Part shown: positions 49,425 to 57,971 of the stretch, piece by piece | Position numbering within the stretch: position 1 is the stretch's first letter | How the letters are laid out: the number at the start of each line of letters is the position of its first letter | NCBI RefSeq assembly: GCF_029946505.1 | Contig: NZ_JARZHG010000035.1 | Location: 1-64,000 of the forward strand | From: Polyangium sp. y55x31 | GTDB taxonomy: Bacteria; Myxococcota_A; Polyangia; Polyangiales; Polyangiaceae | Reading direction: 5' to 3' | Length of the DNA stretch: 64,000 nucleotides | The notes under the pieces: generated by a model | The model's input: the letters and a program-made list of their open reading frames with translations, nothing else | The model's database searches: none | What the model was told of the DNA's origin: nothing | Translations under genes and position numbers: made by a program

Positions 49425-49865
49425 TCAAGCAGCCGCGCGGCGCGGGCCCCAGAGCTCCCATAACTCCGACGGGAGCTGGCTGCGGACGTGCTCGATCTCC
49501 ACCTGAGGGAGCACAGCGCGCACGCCTTGCAGGACGGCCCGCGCGACGAGCTCAGCCTCGCCGACGTCGATCTGCATGTGATCGGCGAGCAACTGCAAAA
49601 ACTCCCCCCGATCGAACACATCACTCTGGAGCCCGCGATGCGTCGCGCACGGCTGCACGAGGGTCTGGAGCGCCTCGGGCAAGCAGCTCGCGAGATCCTG
49701 CGCCTCGCCCTTGCTCAGCCTTCGCGAGAGCACACAAAGCACCGCCGCAGCAGCCTCAGGCGTGCGTACCTTCTGCGGCAACCCACCGACCTGCTCGATA
49801 TGCTCGACGATGCGCCGCGACACAGGATCGATCCGCGCGCCCCCCTGAGGTCTTTGGTTCGCCAT
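49425..49865 (-). CDS. DUF2267-domain protein
   Basis: 146 residues, all helical and soluble. The domain is clear: AAAAVLCVLSRRLSKGEAQD then LASCLPEALQTLV, FLQLLADHMQ and VARAVLQGVRAVLPQ. DUF2267 proteins are thought to be stress- or phage-related in some genomes but have no proven function. ATG 49865 has GGAGGAGCCAC upstream. Its upstream region is structured repeat copy B, shared with a divergent gene. Confidence 0.85.
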   Translation of the reverse strand: MANQRPQGGARIDPVSRRIVEHIEQVGGLPQKVRTPEAAAAVLCVLSRRLSKGEAQDLASCLPEALQTLVQPCATHRGLQSDVFDRGEFLQLLADHMQIDVGEAELVARAVLQGVRAVLPQVEIEHVRSQLPSELWELWGPRRAAA

Positions 49866-49931
49866 GTGGCTCCTCCGTTCTCGTTGCTGTTGCAAAGGGG
49901 CAAGCGTGGTGCCCAGGGCAGAGGCGCCGCG

Positions 49932-50228
49932 CCGGGGCGCTGCCCCGGACCCCGCGGGGGCTGTCCGCCCCTCGACCCGGACCAGGCACGGCCTGGACCG
50001 AAGGCGGAAGAACTGCGCGATGCGCAGTTCTTCCGACGGGCCCGGTGGCAAGACCAGGGACGGGGTTGCCCGTCGAAGCGGTCCCGGTTGGCAGGGTCGT
50101 CCCTGGTCTTGACTCGGCCTGTTCGATGAACTGCGCGATGCGCAGTTCATCGACCCCGGGTCCAGCGCTTGCGCTGGTCCGGGTCCAGGGGTGGACAACC
50201 CCTGGTCGGGCCTGGGGCGAAGCCCCAG
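49932..50228. repeat. Dispersed structured repeat, copy B (full length)
   Basis: Same order of hairpins as copy A: CCGGGGC/GCCCCGG (49932-49948), a loop-TGTCC hairpin, CCAGGC-ACG-GCCTGG, GGAAGAACTGCGC-GAT-GCGCAGTTCTTCC, the core AAGACCAGGGACG pairing with CGTCCCTGGTCTT, then the mirrored arm with CGATGAACTGCGC-GAT-GCGCAGTTCATCG, CCAGCGC-TT-GCGCTGG, CCAGGGGT-GGACA-ACCCCTGG and CTGGGGC-GAA-GCCCCAG (50212-50228). It fills the divergent gap between the DUF2267 and MmcQ/YjbR genes. Confidence 0.88.
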
Positions 50229-50267
50229 CGAAGCGCCTGCACGTCGAGCCGTGGTATCGTGCGGCGT

Positions 50268-50666
50268 ATGAAGTGGGAGCAAGTCAGCGAGCTTGCGCGG
50301 GAGCTGCCCGAGGTCGTGGAAGACGTCTGGTGGCGGACCCCGGCGATGAAGGTCCGTGGCAAAGGTTTTTGTCGGTTGCGCGAGGAGGGCGATGTGGTCG
50401 TTTTCTTGACCGAGAGTGTCGATGAGCGGGAGTTTTTGATCGAGAATCGGCCCGATATTTATTTCGTCACCGACCATTACCGCGGCTATGCGGCCGTGCT
50501 GGCGCGGCTTCCGAAGCTCACGGTGGCCGAGTGCCGGCTGCGGCTCGAACGCGCTTGGCGGCTCAAGGCGCCGAAGGCCGTGCTCGAAGCGTTTGATGCG
50601 CCGGCGGAGGGGACGAAGGGCAAGGCGCGCGGGACGAAGGCGGGTGGAAAGGCGAAGGCTGGCTGA
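50268..50666 (+). CDS. MmcQ/YjbR-family DNA-binding-like protein
   Basis: 132 residues matching the CyaY-like MmcQ/YjbR fold: LARELPEVVEDVWWRTPAMKV split as LPEVVEDVWWRTP and FCRLREEGDVVVFLT, then YFVTDHYRGYAAVLARL. The C-terminus is a Lys/Gly tail. Family role is not established. ATG 50268 follows structured repeat copy B. Confidence 0.85.
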   Translation: MKWEQVSELARELPEVVEDVWWRTPAMKVRGKGFCRLREEGDVVVFLTESVDEREFLIENRPDIYFVTDHYRGYAAVLARLPKLTVAECRLRLERAWRLKAPKAVLEAFDAPAEGTKGKARGTKAGGKAKAG

Positions 50667-50672
50667 GCTGCG

Positions 50673-51713
50673 TCACTTCCCGCCTTGCCGGAGCCCGCGC
50701 AGGCAGTGCTGGAGGCCTTGGCGCAGGGTTGCGTGGGTCACGATGCCTCCGAGGTCCACGCCGAGTGTCACCATCGTCTGGGCGACGCTTGGCCGGATGC
50801 CTGTGATGATGCCCTCTGCGCCGAGCAGCCGCACGGCGCGGAGGAGGTCCAGCATGTAGCCGGCCGTTGCTGTGTCCACGGCTTCGACGCCCGTCAGGTC
50901 CAGCAAAATGAATTGCGAAGCCTTGTTCACCACCTCGGCGAGCAGGTTCGTCATCACCATGGCTGCGCGTGTCGAATCGACCACGCCGAGCAGCGGCAAT
51001 GCCAGCACCTTGTCCCAGACTTCGATGATGGGCGTCGATAGCTCGCTGATCACGCGTTGCTGACGTTCGATTGTCGTGAGCCTCTCGCGTAGCTCCTGCT
51101 CGGCGTGCCGGGCCTCGGTGACGTCCATCGACACGAGCGAGACGAGCTCGACTTCGCCGGCTGCGTTTTTTAGTGGAAAGCACCAGTTTTGCCAGATGAT
51201 GCCTCCGTACTCCCAGGAGACTTCCACGATCTCGCCGCCGAATGCGCGCGCGACGTAGGGCGCGCATGCGTGCTGGCCGAAGACCTCTTGGAAGCTCTGC
51301 CCGACGAACTGCCCGTCCTGGAGACCCAGTCCTTCGAGGGCTTTGCCTTCGTAATAGATGATGTAGCCTGCTTGATCGACGGCCCACATGGCCACGGGCG
51401 CCGTCGACAGGAGCACGCGCAGGATGGCCAGGCGGCGTGCGACGTCTGGATCCTTTCGAGGATCGATGATCCCGTCGCCGAGGAAGGCGGTGGGCTCGCG
51501 GCGCAACGACTGGGGGGCGCGCAAGTGACCGGTCGCGGGATCGACGACGTAGAGCGAGAGTGCGAGCCCACGCTCCACGATCGTGTTTGCTTGCTCCTCC
51601 GAAAGTCCGAATGCCAAGCATCCGGCGATCAGCCGTTCGCGCGGCGAGGGACCATGGGCATAGAGCAGCTTCGCGACTGCGGCCGCGTAAGCCGCCGCCT
51701 GGGTGTCCGTCAT
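50673..51713 (-). CDS. RsbR-like stressosome protein (PAS-STAS)
   Basis: 346 residues. An N-terminal helical region, a PAS domain (about 107-220; MWAVDQAGYIIYYEGKALEG split as AVDQAGYIIYYEGKALE), a coiled linker (EARHAEQELRERLTTIERQQR), then a STAS domain (about 235-340; LPLLGVVDSTRAAMVM and FILLDLTGVEAVDTATAGYML) with the usual Ser/Thr sites. It resembles RsbR, which scaffolds stress signalling. No RsbS/RsbT genes lie beside it. Start ATG 51713 is followed upstream by the second phased palindrome array. Confidence 0.9.
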   Translation of the reverse strand: MTDTQAAAYAAAVAKLLYAHGPSPRERLIAGCLAFGLSEEQANTIVERGLALSLYVVDPATGHLRAPQSLRREPTAFLGDGIIDPRKDPDVARRLAILRVLLSTAPVAMWAVDQAGYIIYYEGKALEGLGLQDGQFVGQSFQEVFGQHACAPYVARAFGGEIVEVSWEYGGIIWQNWCFPLKNAAGEVELVSLVSMDVTEARHAEQELRERLTTIERQQRVISELSTPIIEVWDKVLALPLLGVVDSTRAAMVMTNLLAEVVNKASQFILLDLTGVEAVDTATAGYMLDLLRAVRLLGAEGIITGIRPSVAQTMVTLGVDLGGIVTHATLRQGLQHCLRGLRQGGK

Positions 51714-51794
51714 CGTCCCACCTTGCCCCAACCGCCCGCGTGAAATCAACGCGCACCCCTGTGTCCGCGGACGTTTCCGCGCCTTTTGGCGACC

Positions 51795-52103
51795 TGACAT
51801 ACGTGTCAGGTCGCGATTCCGTGCGGGCGCTGGACTTACCATGCGCGTCGGCGTTGTGCGCTGAGCGGGAGGGATGGCATACACGTATGTCATGTGACGA
51901 AGGTGTCCTCGCGGCGGTCCTGTCACGCGTGGCAGGCGCCTGCGGGGGTCGGGGCCTTGTGCTGACACACGTGACAGGGCCGGGACGAGGTCGGCTTGGC
52001 GGGCTGACACGTGTGGCGGGTGGCACGGGGAGAGCGGCGAATGCGGCTGCCACACGTGACACCAGGGAAGGGAGGTCGGCGAGGGCGCCTGACACACGTG
52101 ACG
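51795..52103. repeat. Phased palindrome array 2 (seven copies)
   Basis: The same palindrome family as array 1. Centres at 51801.5, 51883.5, 51927.5, 51969.5, 52011.5, 52054.5 and 52096.5, giving steps of 82 (a missing unit), 44, 42, 42, 43 and 42. Versions include TGACATACGTGTCA, TGTCACGCGTGGCA and TGACACACGTGACA; the second copy is the most diverged. Spacers are unrelated to one another and to those of array 1. It begins about 80 bp upstream of the RsbR-like gene's start. The rest of 51714-52170 holds no supported gene. Confidence 0.9.
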
Positions 52104-52170
52104 GCTGGGATCCGGCCTCAGCTCCGCGCAGACCGCCGAGCGCCCCTACCCATCACTTCGTCTTCGATCG

Positions 52171-52308
52171 GCAACCCTGTCTCTGGTCTTGCCACCGGCC
52201 TGTGGGAAGAACTGCGCATTGCGCAGTTCTTCCCCAAATGGTCCAGCGCTTGCGCTGGTCCGGGTCGAGGGGCGGACAGGCCCCGCGGGGTCCGGGGCGG
52301 CGCCCCGG
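52171..52308. repeat. Dispersed structured repeat, copy C (right half only)
   Basis: It contains part of the core (TCTGGTCTTGCCACC), then GGAAGAACTGCGC-ATT-GCGCAGTTCTTCC (52205-52233), CCAGCGC-TT-GCGCTGG, a GGACA-loop hairpin and CCGGGGC-GGC-GCCCCGG (52292-52308). The left arm is missing. It ends 15 bp before the stop codon of the SMI1-like gene. Confidence 0.85.
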
Positions 52309-52323
52309 CGTGGCGCCTGCCCC

Positions 52324-52920
52324 TCACGGATCGCCGAGGAGATCGAGATACGGCCCGTCGTAGATGCCTGAATCGGCCAGATAGGTGAAGTGGCCGCTTT
52401 CGAGTGCGTCTGCGTATCGCTCGAGGAGCGTGGCGAGGTCGACGCTGCCGGTCGTGAAGGGGCCGCCTGCGACTTCCCATTTGATGATCTGCCCGACGCG
52501 GCCTGCGCGGGCTGGCGCGAGGTCGATGCAGTAGAGGTTGCCGCAGCCATCCTGGGCGATGGGGATCCAGGCCTCGTGCCACTTCACGGATCTTACGCGT
52601 GGGGTGCTTTGCTCGAAGACTTCGTGGTCGTCGAACTTCCCTTTCTTGCGCAGGGATTCGAGCCCGGCGCGCATCTTCCTCGATGCGGCCGCGCCGAGGC
52701 CTGCGTATTCGAAAATTGGCAGGCCATCGTGGACCTTCCACATTGCCACGAGCTCGGGCGGGAGCGGCTTGCCGAGGGCTTTCGCGAGCGCCTGCACGGA
52801 GACGTCACGGACGGGTGGGCGAAGCGCCTCTTCCAGGGCGTGTTTTTGCAACCAGGCCGCGACTCGCCGCGTCGCTGCGGCGGCCCGCTCGGAACGCTTG
52901 GAATCTTTTCGGGAAGCCAT
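52324..52920 (-). CDS. SMI1/KNR4-family protein
   Basis: 198 residues. The family core is visible: LGKPLPPELVAMWKVHDGLP, WIPIAQDGCGNLYCIDL and VGQIIKWE. SMI1/KNR4 proteins are often immunity proteins against toxins, but some are not. The start ATG 52920 gives MASRKDSKRSERAAAATRRV; the longer open frame is not homologous. No toxin gene is adjacent. Its stop codon abuts structured repeat copy C. Confidence 0.85.
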   Translation of the reverse strand: MASRKDSKRSERAAAATRRVAAWLQKHALEEALRPPVRDVSVQALAKALGKPLPPELVAMWKVHDGLPIFEYAGLGAAASRKMRAGLESLRKKGKFDDHEVFEQSTPRVRSVKWHEAWIPIAQDGCGNLYCIDLAPARAGRVGQIIKWEVAGGPFTTGSVDLATLLERYADALESGHFTYLADSGIYDGPYLDLLGDP

Positions 52921-53014
52921 CGGCGCCGCCGTACTCCAGCTCCGCGGCTGCGACAAGCGCGTGACGGCGAGGAACTTGGTTTCCGCGGAGGGTTGGGCGA
53001 TCCTCCTCGCTGCC

Positions 53015-53668
53015 ATGCGCGCCCATGCTGCCTCCGCGGTGCTGCTCTCCTTCGCCGTCTTCCTCCCGGCTTGCGCCGGCTATACATCGGAGACGCGGCG
53101 GGCGGAGATATCGGGCGAGATTTCGAAGACGAACCAGGAGAGCTTTGGGCGCGCCTTCGAGGCGACGCTGCGCGCGCGTGGCGCGACGGCGCTCTCCGCC
53201 AAGGTCGAGACGCTCGTCACGCATGACCTCGAACGGTGCCTCTCTGCTTATCGTGATCTCACGCCGGCGCCGCCGGAGACGATCGAGATCCAGCGTGTCT
53301 CCGGCGGGAAGCTCATCGCGCCTTGCCACGCTTTCGCCGATGGGTTCCGCACGGGCGCTGCCGAGGCGACGACGGACGATGGCAAGCGTGTGCTCGTCGT
53401 CCGCGCGGGCACGGACGGCGTGCTGTATTCGCTCGCTACCACTGCCGACGGAAAGCTCCTCGTGCTCCGGCCGCGCCTCAACGTCGTCGATCGGCGTGTC
53501 GTGCGTGTGCCGGGCACATGCAATCGGATGCCGAGCCCCGCCCCCGACTTCATGCCGACGGAGAGCGCCTACCTGGTCGAGGGGCGTGCCCTCGATGCGG
53601 TCGAATATGTGGACGTCCCCTACGACGGCCTCGATGAGGACGTGCGGTGTGACGATTACGTGTATTGA
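53015..53668 (+). CDS. Lipoprotein of unknown function
   Basis: 217 residues with signal and lipobox (FAVFLPACAG). Four later cysteines may form two disulfides (CLSAY, PCHAF, GTCNRM, VRCDDYVY). Beta-rich middle (KRVLVVRAGTDGVLYSLATT). No family recognised. It is divergent from the SMI1-like gene with a 94-bp gap. Confidence 0.7.
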   Translation: MRAHAASAVLLSFAVFLPACAGYTSETRRAEISGEISKTNQESFGRAFEATLRARGATALSAKVETLVTHDLERCLSAYRDLTPAPPETIEIQRVSGGKLIAPCHAFADGFRTGAAEATTDDGKRVLVVRAGTDGVLYSLATTADGKLLVLRPRLNVVDRRVVRVPGTCNRMPSPAPDFMPTESAYLVEGRALDAVEYVDVPYDGLDEDVRCDDYVY

Positions 53669-53669
53669 C

Positions 53670-53686
53670 GCGCCATGCCATGGCGC
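53670..53686 (+). terminator. Hairpin after the lipoprotein stop codon
   Basis: GCGCCAT-GCC-ATGGCGC, a perfect 7-bp stem with a 3-nt loop directly after the stop codon, followed by TTGG. Probable terminator. Confidence 0.5.
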
Positions 53687-53838
53687 TTGGCTGGTAAGCC
53701 CATTGCCCATGCGGGGCTTGCTGTCGCCCGTCGTTCACGTGGTTCCATCACCCGGCGTTTACACAGCGAGCGAGCGGCTTGCTCCGCGTGGTGGGGTGTG
53801 ACCTCGAAACACCCGGGCGCGAAAAGAAAGCTTCCACG

Positions 53839-53855
53839 TGGCAGGGGCCTTGCTT
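53839..53855 (+). promoter_or_regulatory. Candidate sigma-54 promoter of the Cys-rich protein gene
   Basis: TGGCAGGGGCCTTGCTT: GG and GC are 10 bp apart and the sequence fits TGGCACG-N4-TTGCW with one mismatch (C6 to G). The predicted start is near 53865, about 30 bp before the ATG at 53896, leaving room for the ribosome site AAAGGAGACCTTCC. Confidence 0.65.
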
Positions 53856-53895
53856 AAGCTCATGTACTTGCCTTCCTCGGCAAAGGAGACCTTCC

Positions 53896-54756
53896 ATGCG
53901 TAAAAGCGGTATCCTCGGGCTCTTGGGCCTTGCCATCGGCCTCACGACGGCGCTCCCCGCGAGCGCGGGTGTCGATCAGTGCGGCAACATCCGTTTCGAG
54001 GGGCTTTCGAACTGCGAGGTGCGCGTCACGGCCGAGTGCACGGCCGGCTGTAGCGAGTTCGGCATCTACAAGACGGCGTGCGCAACGAAGCTCGTTCAGG
54101 TCTGCGGCAACCAATGTACGCTCTCGGCGGAGGCGACCTGCACGGACAGCTGCACCGTGCAGTGCAAGTCCGACTGCGACAACGGCGTCAACGTCATCTG
54201 CTCGCACAACTGCTTCGAAGAATGCACGACGAGGCGCGACACCGAGTGCGCAGCGAAATCCGACCCGGCGCAGTGCGCCGCGACCTGGGACGCGAACTGC
54301 GACAACGAGTGTGACGCCAAATGCGTGACGGTGGACGGCGGCTGTTATCAGCACTGCATCGAGTGCTGCGGCGGCTCGTGCACGGCCGACGCCAACATGG
54401 ACTGCCAGTACAGTTGCCAGGACGTCGAGTTCGAGCAGTGCGAGCAGGAGTTCCGCGCGAACTGCGAGGCCTCGTGCACGGGCGACGGCGCGCTCTTCTG
54501 CGGCGGCGAGTACATCATCTCCGGCTCGCAGCTCCCGGCCTGCTTGCAGGCGCTCGCCGCGCAGGGCATCGAGGTGAAGGCCGAGGCGAGCGTGAGCATC
54601 GGCCCCGACGGCATCAATGGCAACATCGCCGCGGGCATCTGCTCCTACAGCCCGGGCGACAAGGCCAGCGTCGTCGGGCCGTTCGCCTTGTTCGCCGCGG
54701 CCACGGCGGGCTTCCTCTCGCGGCGCCGCAAGCGCGATTCGCGTTCGTCGCGGTGA
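53896..54756 (+). CDS. Secreted Cys-rich protein with MYXO-CTERM-like tail
   Basis: 286 residues: signal peptide to about residue 24 (LPASAG), then about 30 cysteines in short repeats such as CTAGCSEFG, CTLSAEATCTDSC, CDNECDAKC and CSHNCFEEC, roughly one every 5-8 residues. The C-terminus is hydrophobic with an Arg/Lys end (VGPFALFAAATAGFLSRRRKR), the general shape of a MYXO-CTERM/PEP-CTERM sorting signal, though the usual Cys of MYXO-CTERM is not at the expected place. It should be exported and then anchored. Strong ribosome site and a sigma-54-like promoter precede it. Confidence 0.8.
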   Translation: MRKSGILGLLGLAIGLTTALPASAGVDQCGNIRFEGLSNCEVRVTAECTAGCSEFGIYKTACATKLVQVCGNQCTLSAEATCTDSCTVQCKSDCDNGVNVICSHNCFEECTTRRDTECAAKSDPAQCAATWDANCDNECDAKCVTVDGGCYQHCIECCGGSCTADANMDCQYSCQDVEFEQCEQEFRANCEASCTGDGALFCGGEYIISGSQLPACLQALAAQGIEVKAEASVSIGPDGINGNIAAGICSYSPGDKASVVGPFALFAAATAGFLSRRRKRDSRSSR

Positions 54757-54760
54757 TCCC

Positions 54761-55663
54761 ATGATCGTGCGGCCGATCTCCCTTTCGTGTTCCGTGCTGC
54801 TCGTCCTCACCCTCGCTGGATGTGCCGATGAGGAATCGAGCACGGAGGTGGTGGTCGGCCTCACGACCAATATGGCCGTCGGATTCGACTTTTACGAGGT
54901 CGAGCGGACCTTGAAGGTCGACGGCGCCGTCGCAGAGAGCGAGCTTCTCGCGTATGGCGCGGGCAATCTGCTCCTCCCGGCGGAGCTACGGGTCCCGACG
55001 GCGAAGGACGGCGCTTCGATCGAGCTGTCCATCGTGGCAAAACGACTCGGCGAGGAGGAACCCGTCGTGACGCGGGCGGCGGCGACGCGTGTGATGGGCG
55101 GGCAATCCCTGCTTTGGCCGGTCGCGCTGGACGAGGCTTGCGCCGGGATCTCGTGCGGAGCGAATGCGACGTGCGTGAAGGGCGCGTGTGTCGATCCCTT
55201 CGTCGATCCGTCGTCGCTCGCGGCCTACGATCCCGCGTGGATTCAATCGGCGGAGGATGCGTGCAAGACGGCGGCGTCGGGGGATCCGGCGATCGTGGTG
55301 GGGCAGGGGCAAATGGCGTTCGTGTCGCTCACGGAGGGCGAGGTGGTGCCGATCGAGCCGGGTCCACAAGGCGGCCACCACGTCTGGCTCGCGCTCCGCG
55401 TGACCGGCCTCCGCCAGATGGGCTCGACGCTCAAGGTGAGCGGGTTCTACCCGGACATCGATTTCAAGCTGCCGCCCTTCTCCTCGCAGATCACGCTCCG
55501 CAAGGCGGGCGACCATTGCGAGATCTACGGCGTTCGATTCCAGGTGGACCGAGGCATCCCGGTCGCGGACGTCCGGGGCCTTCCGCTCGACGTCGAATTC
55601 ACCCTGACGGACCCGACCGGCGACGCCGCGACGGCCCGGACGCAGGTCGTCATCGCGCCGTGA
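54761..55663 (+). CDS. Lipoprotein of unknown function
   Basis: 300 residues with lipobox LTLAGCAD. The first ~110 residues are a beta-rich domain (FDFYEVERTLKVDG); a small Cys knot follows (CAGISCGANATCVKGACVD, EGF-like); the C-terminal half is again beta-rich. It begins four bases after the Cys-rich protein's stop, so the two are probably co-transcribed and may act together at the surface. Confidence 0.8.
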   Translation: MIVRPISLSCSVLLVLTLAGCADEESSTEVVVGLTTNMAVGFDFYEVERTLKVDGAVAESELLAYGAGNLLLPAELRVPTAKDGASIELSIVAKRLGEEEPVVTRAAATRVMGGQSLLWPVALDEACAGISCGANATCVKGACVDPFVDPSSLAAYDPAWIQSAEDACKTAASGDPAIVVGQGQMAFVSLTEGEVVPIEPGPQGGHHVWLALRVTGLRQMGSTLKVSGFYPDIDFKLPPFSSQITLRKAGDHCEIYGVRFQVDRGIPVADVRGLPLDVEFTLTDPTGDAATARTQVVIAP

Positions 55664-55688
55664 CGAGACTTGGACCAGAATCCGCGTG

Positions 55689-56189
55689 ATGAACGAAAGC
55701 GAACGAGCCGAGCGGCGCAAGCGGTGGGGCGACCGGGTGCCTGCGTGTGTCGTCTTCATCGGGCTGCCCGGGGCCGGCAAGTCGACGTATTTCCGGGCGC
55801 GGTTCGTCGACACGCACATCCGCATCAACGGGGACATGCTCCGCACGGCGGCCCGCGAGCGGTTGCTCGTCGACGCTTGTCTGCAAGGAGGGACGAGCTT
55901 CGTCGTGGACAAGACCAACGTCTCGCGCGCCGAACGAGCGAGGTACATCGAAGCCGCGCTCGAAGCGGGCTTTTTCGTGCACGGGTACTTTTTCGAGAGC
56001 CGGAAGGACGTCTGCCTCGATCGCAATGCGAAGCGCCCGCCCCACGAGCGCGTGCCGGACGTGGCCGTGCTCGGGATGCGGTCGAGGATGGAGCTGCCGT
56101 CGCGGGAGGAGGGATTCGACGAGCTGTTTTTCGTGCGCGGGGTGGAGGAGGGGACGTGGGTCGTGGAGCCGTATCGCGCGGGAACGTGA
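55689..56189 (+). CDS. P-loop kinase, polynucleotide-kinase-like
   Basis: 166 residues. Walker A GLPGAGKSTYFRARF, then INGDMLRT, VVDKTNVSRAERARYIEAAL and FFESRKDVCLDRNAKR: the pattern of the Zeta-toxin/polynucleotide-kinase 5'-kinase group (P-loop, DxxR-type and TNxxxxR motifs). It may phosphorylate a nucleic-acid end or small molecule; there is no phosphatase domain. A GTG directly before the ATG is an alternative start. Its neighbours give no clear clue. Confidence 0.8.
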   Translation: MNESERAERRKRWGDRVPACVVFIGLPGAGKSTYFRARFVDTHIRINGDMLRTAARERLLVDACLQGGTSFVVDKTNVSRAERARYIEAALEAGFFVHGYFFESRKDVCLDRNAKRPPHERVPDVAVLGMRSRMELPSREEGFDELFFVRGVEEGTWVVEPYRAGT

Positions 56190-56206
56190 CACGCGCCCCG
56201 CGCGCG

Positions 56207-57007
56207 TCACCCGAGCGCGTACCAGGAGAAGCCAACGACCGAGTGATACCCCATCGCTTCGTAGACCGGATATCCCATGTCCGTCGCGTGCAGCACCGTG
56301 CGACGTAGGCCCGTCGCGGCCCGTGCCTCCTCCAGCGAGCGGCGCATCACGGCGTCGCCATACCCCTTTCGACGGTGATCGGGGTGCGTCGCCACCCACG
56401 CGACGTACAGACGCCCATCGACGGGCGACGTCAGCGTGCAACTGACGGGCTCGCCGTTCACGAACCCGACATACGCATAAAAGGAATCATGCCAGTAACT
56501 GCTTCGCCCGATGGCATCGCGGCCGAGCGGAATCGGCATCCCGTACGAGAGCATGTTCAGATCGGAGAGCGCATATCGCGTCTCCTCGTCGTTCACGCGC
56601 CGGATCTCGAGCTCGGCAGGGAGGGACCTCTGCGGAGGAAGAAGCGTGTCGGTCACCATTCCCTTCGTGCCGAGCTGCCTTGTGAGACCCAGCCCCGAGA
56701 GCACCTCTTCGGCGACCTCGGGATCCCCGAGCCACGGGTCACACGCCGAGAAGAGCCAGGGCGCCCCGCTCGCCTTGCCGTACGCGATGGCCATGCGGCA
56801 TCGCTCCGTGAGGTCGTCCCGGTCACGCACAGGGGAGGAGAGATGAATCAGGTTGACGAAGACCATCGGCGTGCCCGAGAGGGTGACCGTGATCCCGGGC
56901 AACGCCTCGACCTTCGCGTCGGGGAACCTGCCGGCGAAGATGCTCCACATCCGGATCATCTGATCAACCGACTCCACAATCTCGTCGTTTCGTTCGTGCT
57001 GGCTCAT
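56207..57007 (-). CDS. GNAT-family acetyltransferase
   Basis: 266 residues. The acetyl-CoA motif VATHPDHRRKGYGDAVMRRS lies near residue 210, followed by LHATDMGYPVYEAMGY. The N-terminal half is less conserved and may be a degenerate second GNAT fold. Substrate unknown. It converges on the P-loop kinase gene. Confidence 0.88.
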   Translation of the reverse strand: MSQHERNDEIVESVDQMIRMWSIFAGRFPDAKVEALPGITVTLSGTPMVFVNLIHLSSPVRDRDDLTERCRMAIAYGKASGAPWLFSACDPWLGDPEVAEEVLSGLGLTRQLGTKGMVTDTLLPPQRSLPAELEIRRVNDEETRYALSDLNMLSYGMPIPLGRDAIGRSSYWHDSFYAYVGFVNGEPVSCTLTSPVDGRLYVAWVATHPDHRRKGYGDAVMRRSLEEARAATGLRRTVLHATDMGYPVYEAMGYHSVVGFSWYALG

Positions 57008-57183
57008 GGGTGACCGGGCGGCAGGTTATGCCGTCGCCGCGCCGCGCGTCAATGATCCTGTATCCATGACCGGTTCGATGCCTTGATGGCCGAGCCCCGT
57101 CCCCGACATCACGTTTTATTGCAGCACAAAACGAACGCGTCGCCCGCTTTGGGAAAACCGAGGCGGCATGCTATCGAAGAGGG

Positions 57184-57498
57184 ATGCGACCCATTCTCCT
57201 TCTCGGTTGTCTTCTGGTCACTGCAATGACCACCGGCTGCGTCGCGACTGCGCGTGGCGGCGCGTACGCGGGCCGTGACGATCGTTGGGACAGAAACCGG
57301 TCCCGCACGACCACGTACCGATCGACGCCCTCGCGTCCGAGTGCGTCCCGTCCGAGCACGACGCGTCCTTATGCCAGCCACGCGAGCGACGACCATTGTC
57401 CCCCGGGGCACCGCTGGTCCGACGGCCGCTGCCACCAAGCCGGCAAGGGGCACGATCCGAACAAGCATCGTGGCCATGGCAAGGCCAAGAAGAAGTAA
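57184..57498 (+). CDS. Small basic lipoprotein
   Basis: 104 residues: signal with lipobox (AMTTGC), then a Ser/Thr/Arg-rich disordered stretch (RSRTTTYRSTPSRPSA), a short Cys-containing piece (DDHCPPGHRWSDGRC) and a Lys/His tail. No family recognised. Confidence 0.65.
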   Translation: MRPILLLGCLLVTAMTTGCVATARGGAYAGRDDRWDRNRSRTTTYRSTPSRPSASRPSTTRPYASHASDDHCPPGHRWSDGRCHQAGKGHDPNKHRGHGKAKKK

Positions 57499-57545
57499 CG
57501 ACGGAAAGGACCACTCCGGCGTCGATCCGGGTTACCGTGCCCTGC

Positions 57546-57971
57546 ATGAGCAACGCGAAGCCCACCTTCCAGCTTTCTCCAGGCTCGCCGCGCGCCGCGG
57601 GCATCGAGGCGGTATGGAGCCTTCTCCCGCTCAAGATCCCGACCGGCTGGGCGATCCGGTCGAACACGATCATTGCACGAAAGCTGCCGTCCGGAGAGGT
57701 CCAGACCAATGATTCGGAAGACCTCTTCTGGGCCGTCAAGCTACCTTCGCCCAGCACCCACGTGTATTCGACGGATCCGGCCTCGCAGTGGCGGGAGATT
57801 CACGTGGACGCAGGCTGGTATCGTGACCATTTCCGGATCGTCGTGCTCGATCCCGACTGGGATCACGTGCGGCACACGTTCAGCACCGCGTCCCTGGAGG
57901 AGTTCCTGCACCGCCTCGAAGCGTGGCTCCTGGAGATCGCAAACGACGGGGACGTGCGGAACTTGACCTAG
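57546..57971 (+). CDS. Hypothetical protein
   Basis: 141 residues, soluble, Trp-rich (AVWSLLPLKIPTGWAIRSN and ASQWREIHVDAGWYRDHF). Alpha/beta composition; no motif recognised. ATG 57546. Its stop overlaps the convergent membrane-protein stop by four bases. Confidence 0.65.
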   Translation: MSNAKPTFQLSPGSPRAAGIEAVWSLLPLKIPTGWAIRSNTIIARKLPSGEVQTNDSEDLFWAVKLPSPSTHVYSTDPASQWREIHVDAGWYRDHFRIVVLDPDWDHVRHTFSTASLEEFLHRLEAWLLEIANDGDVRNLT

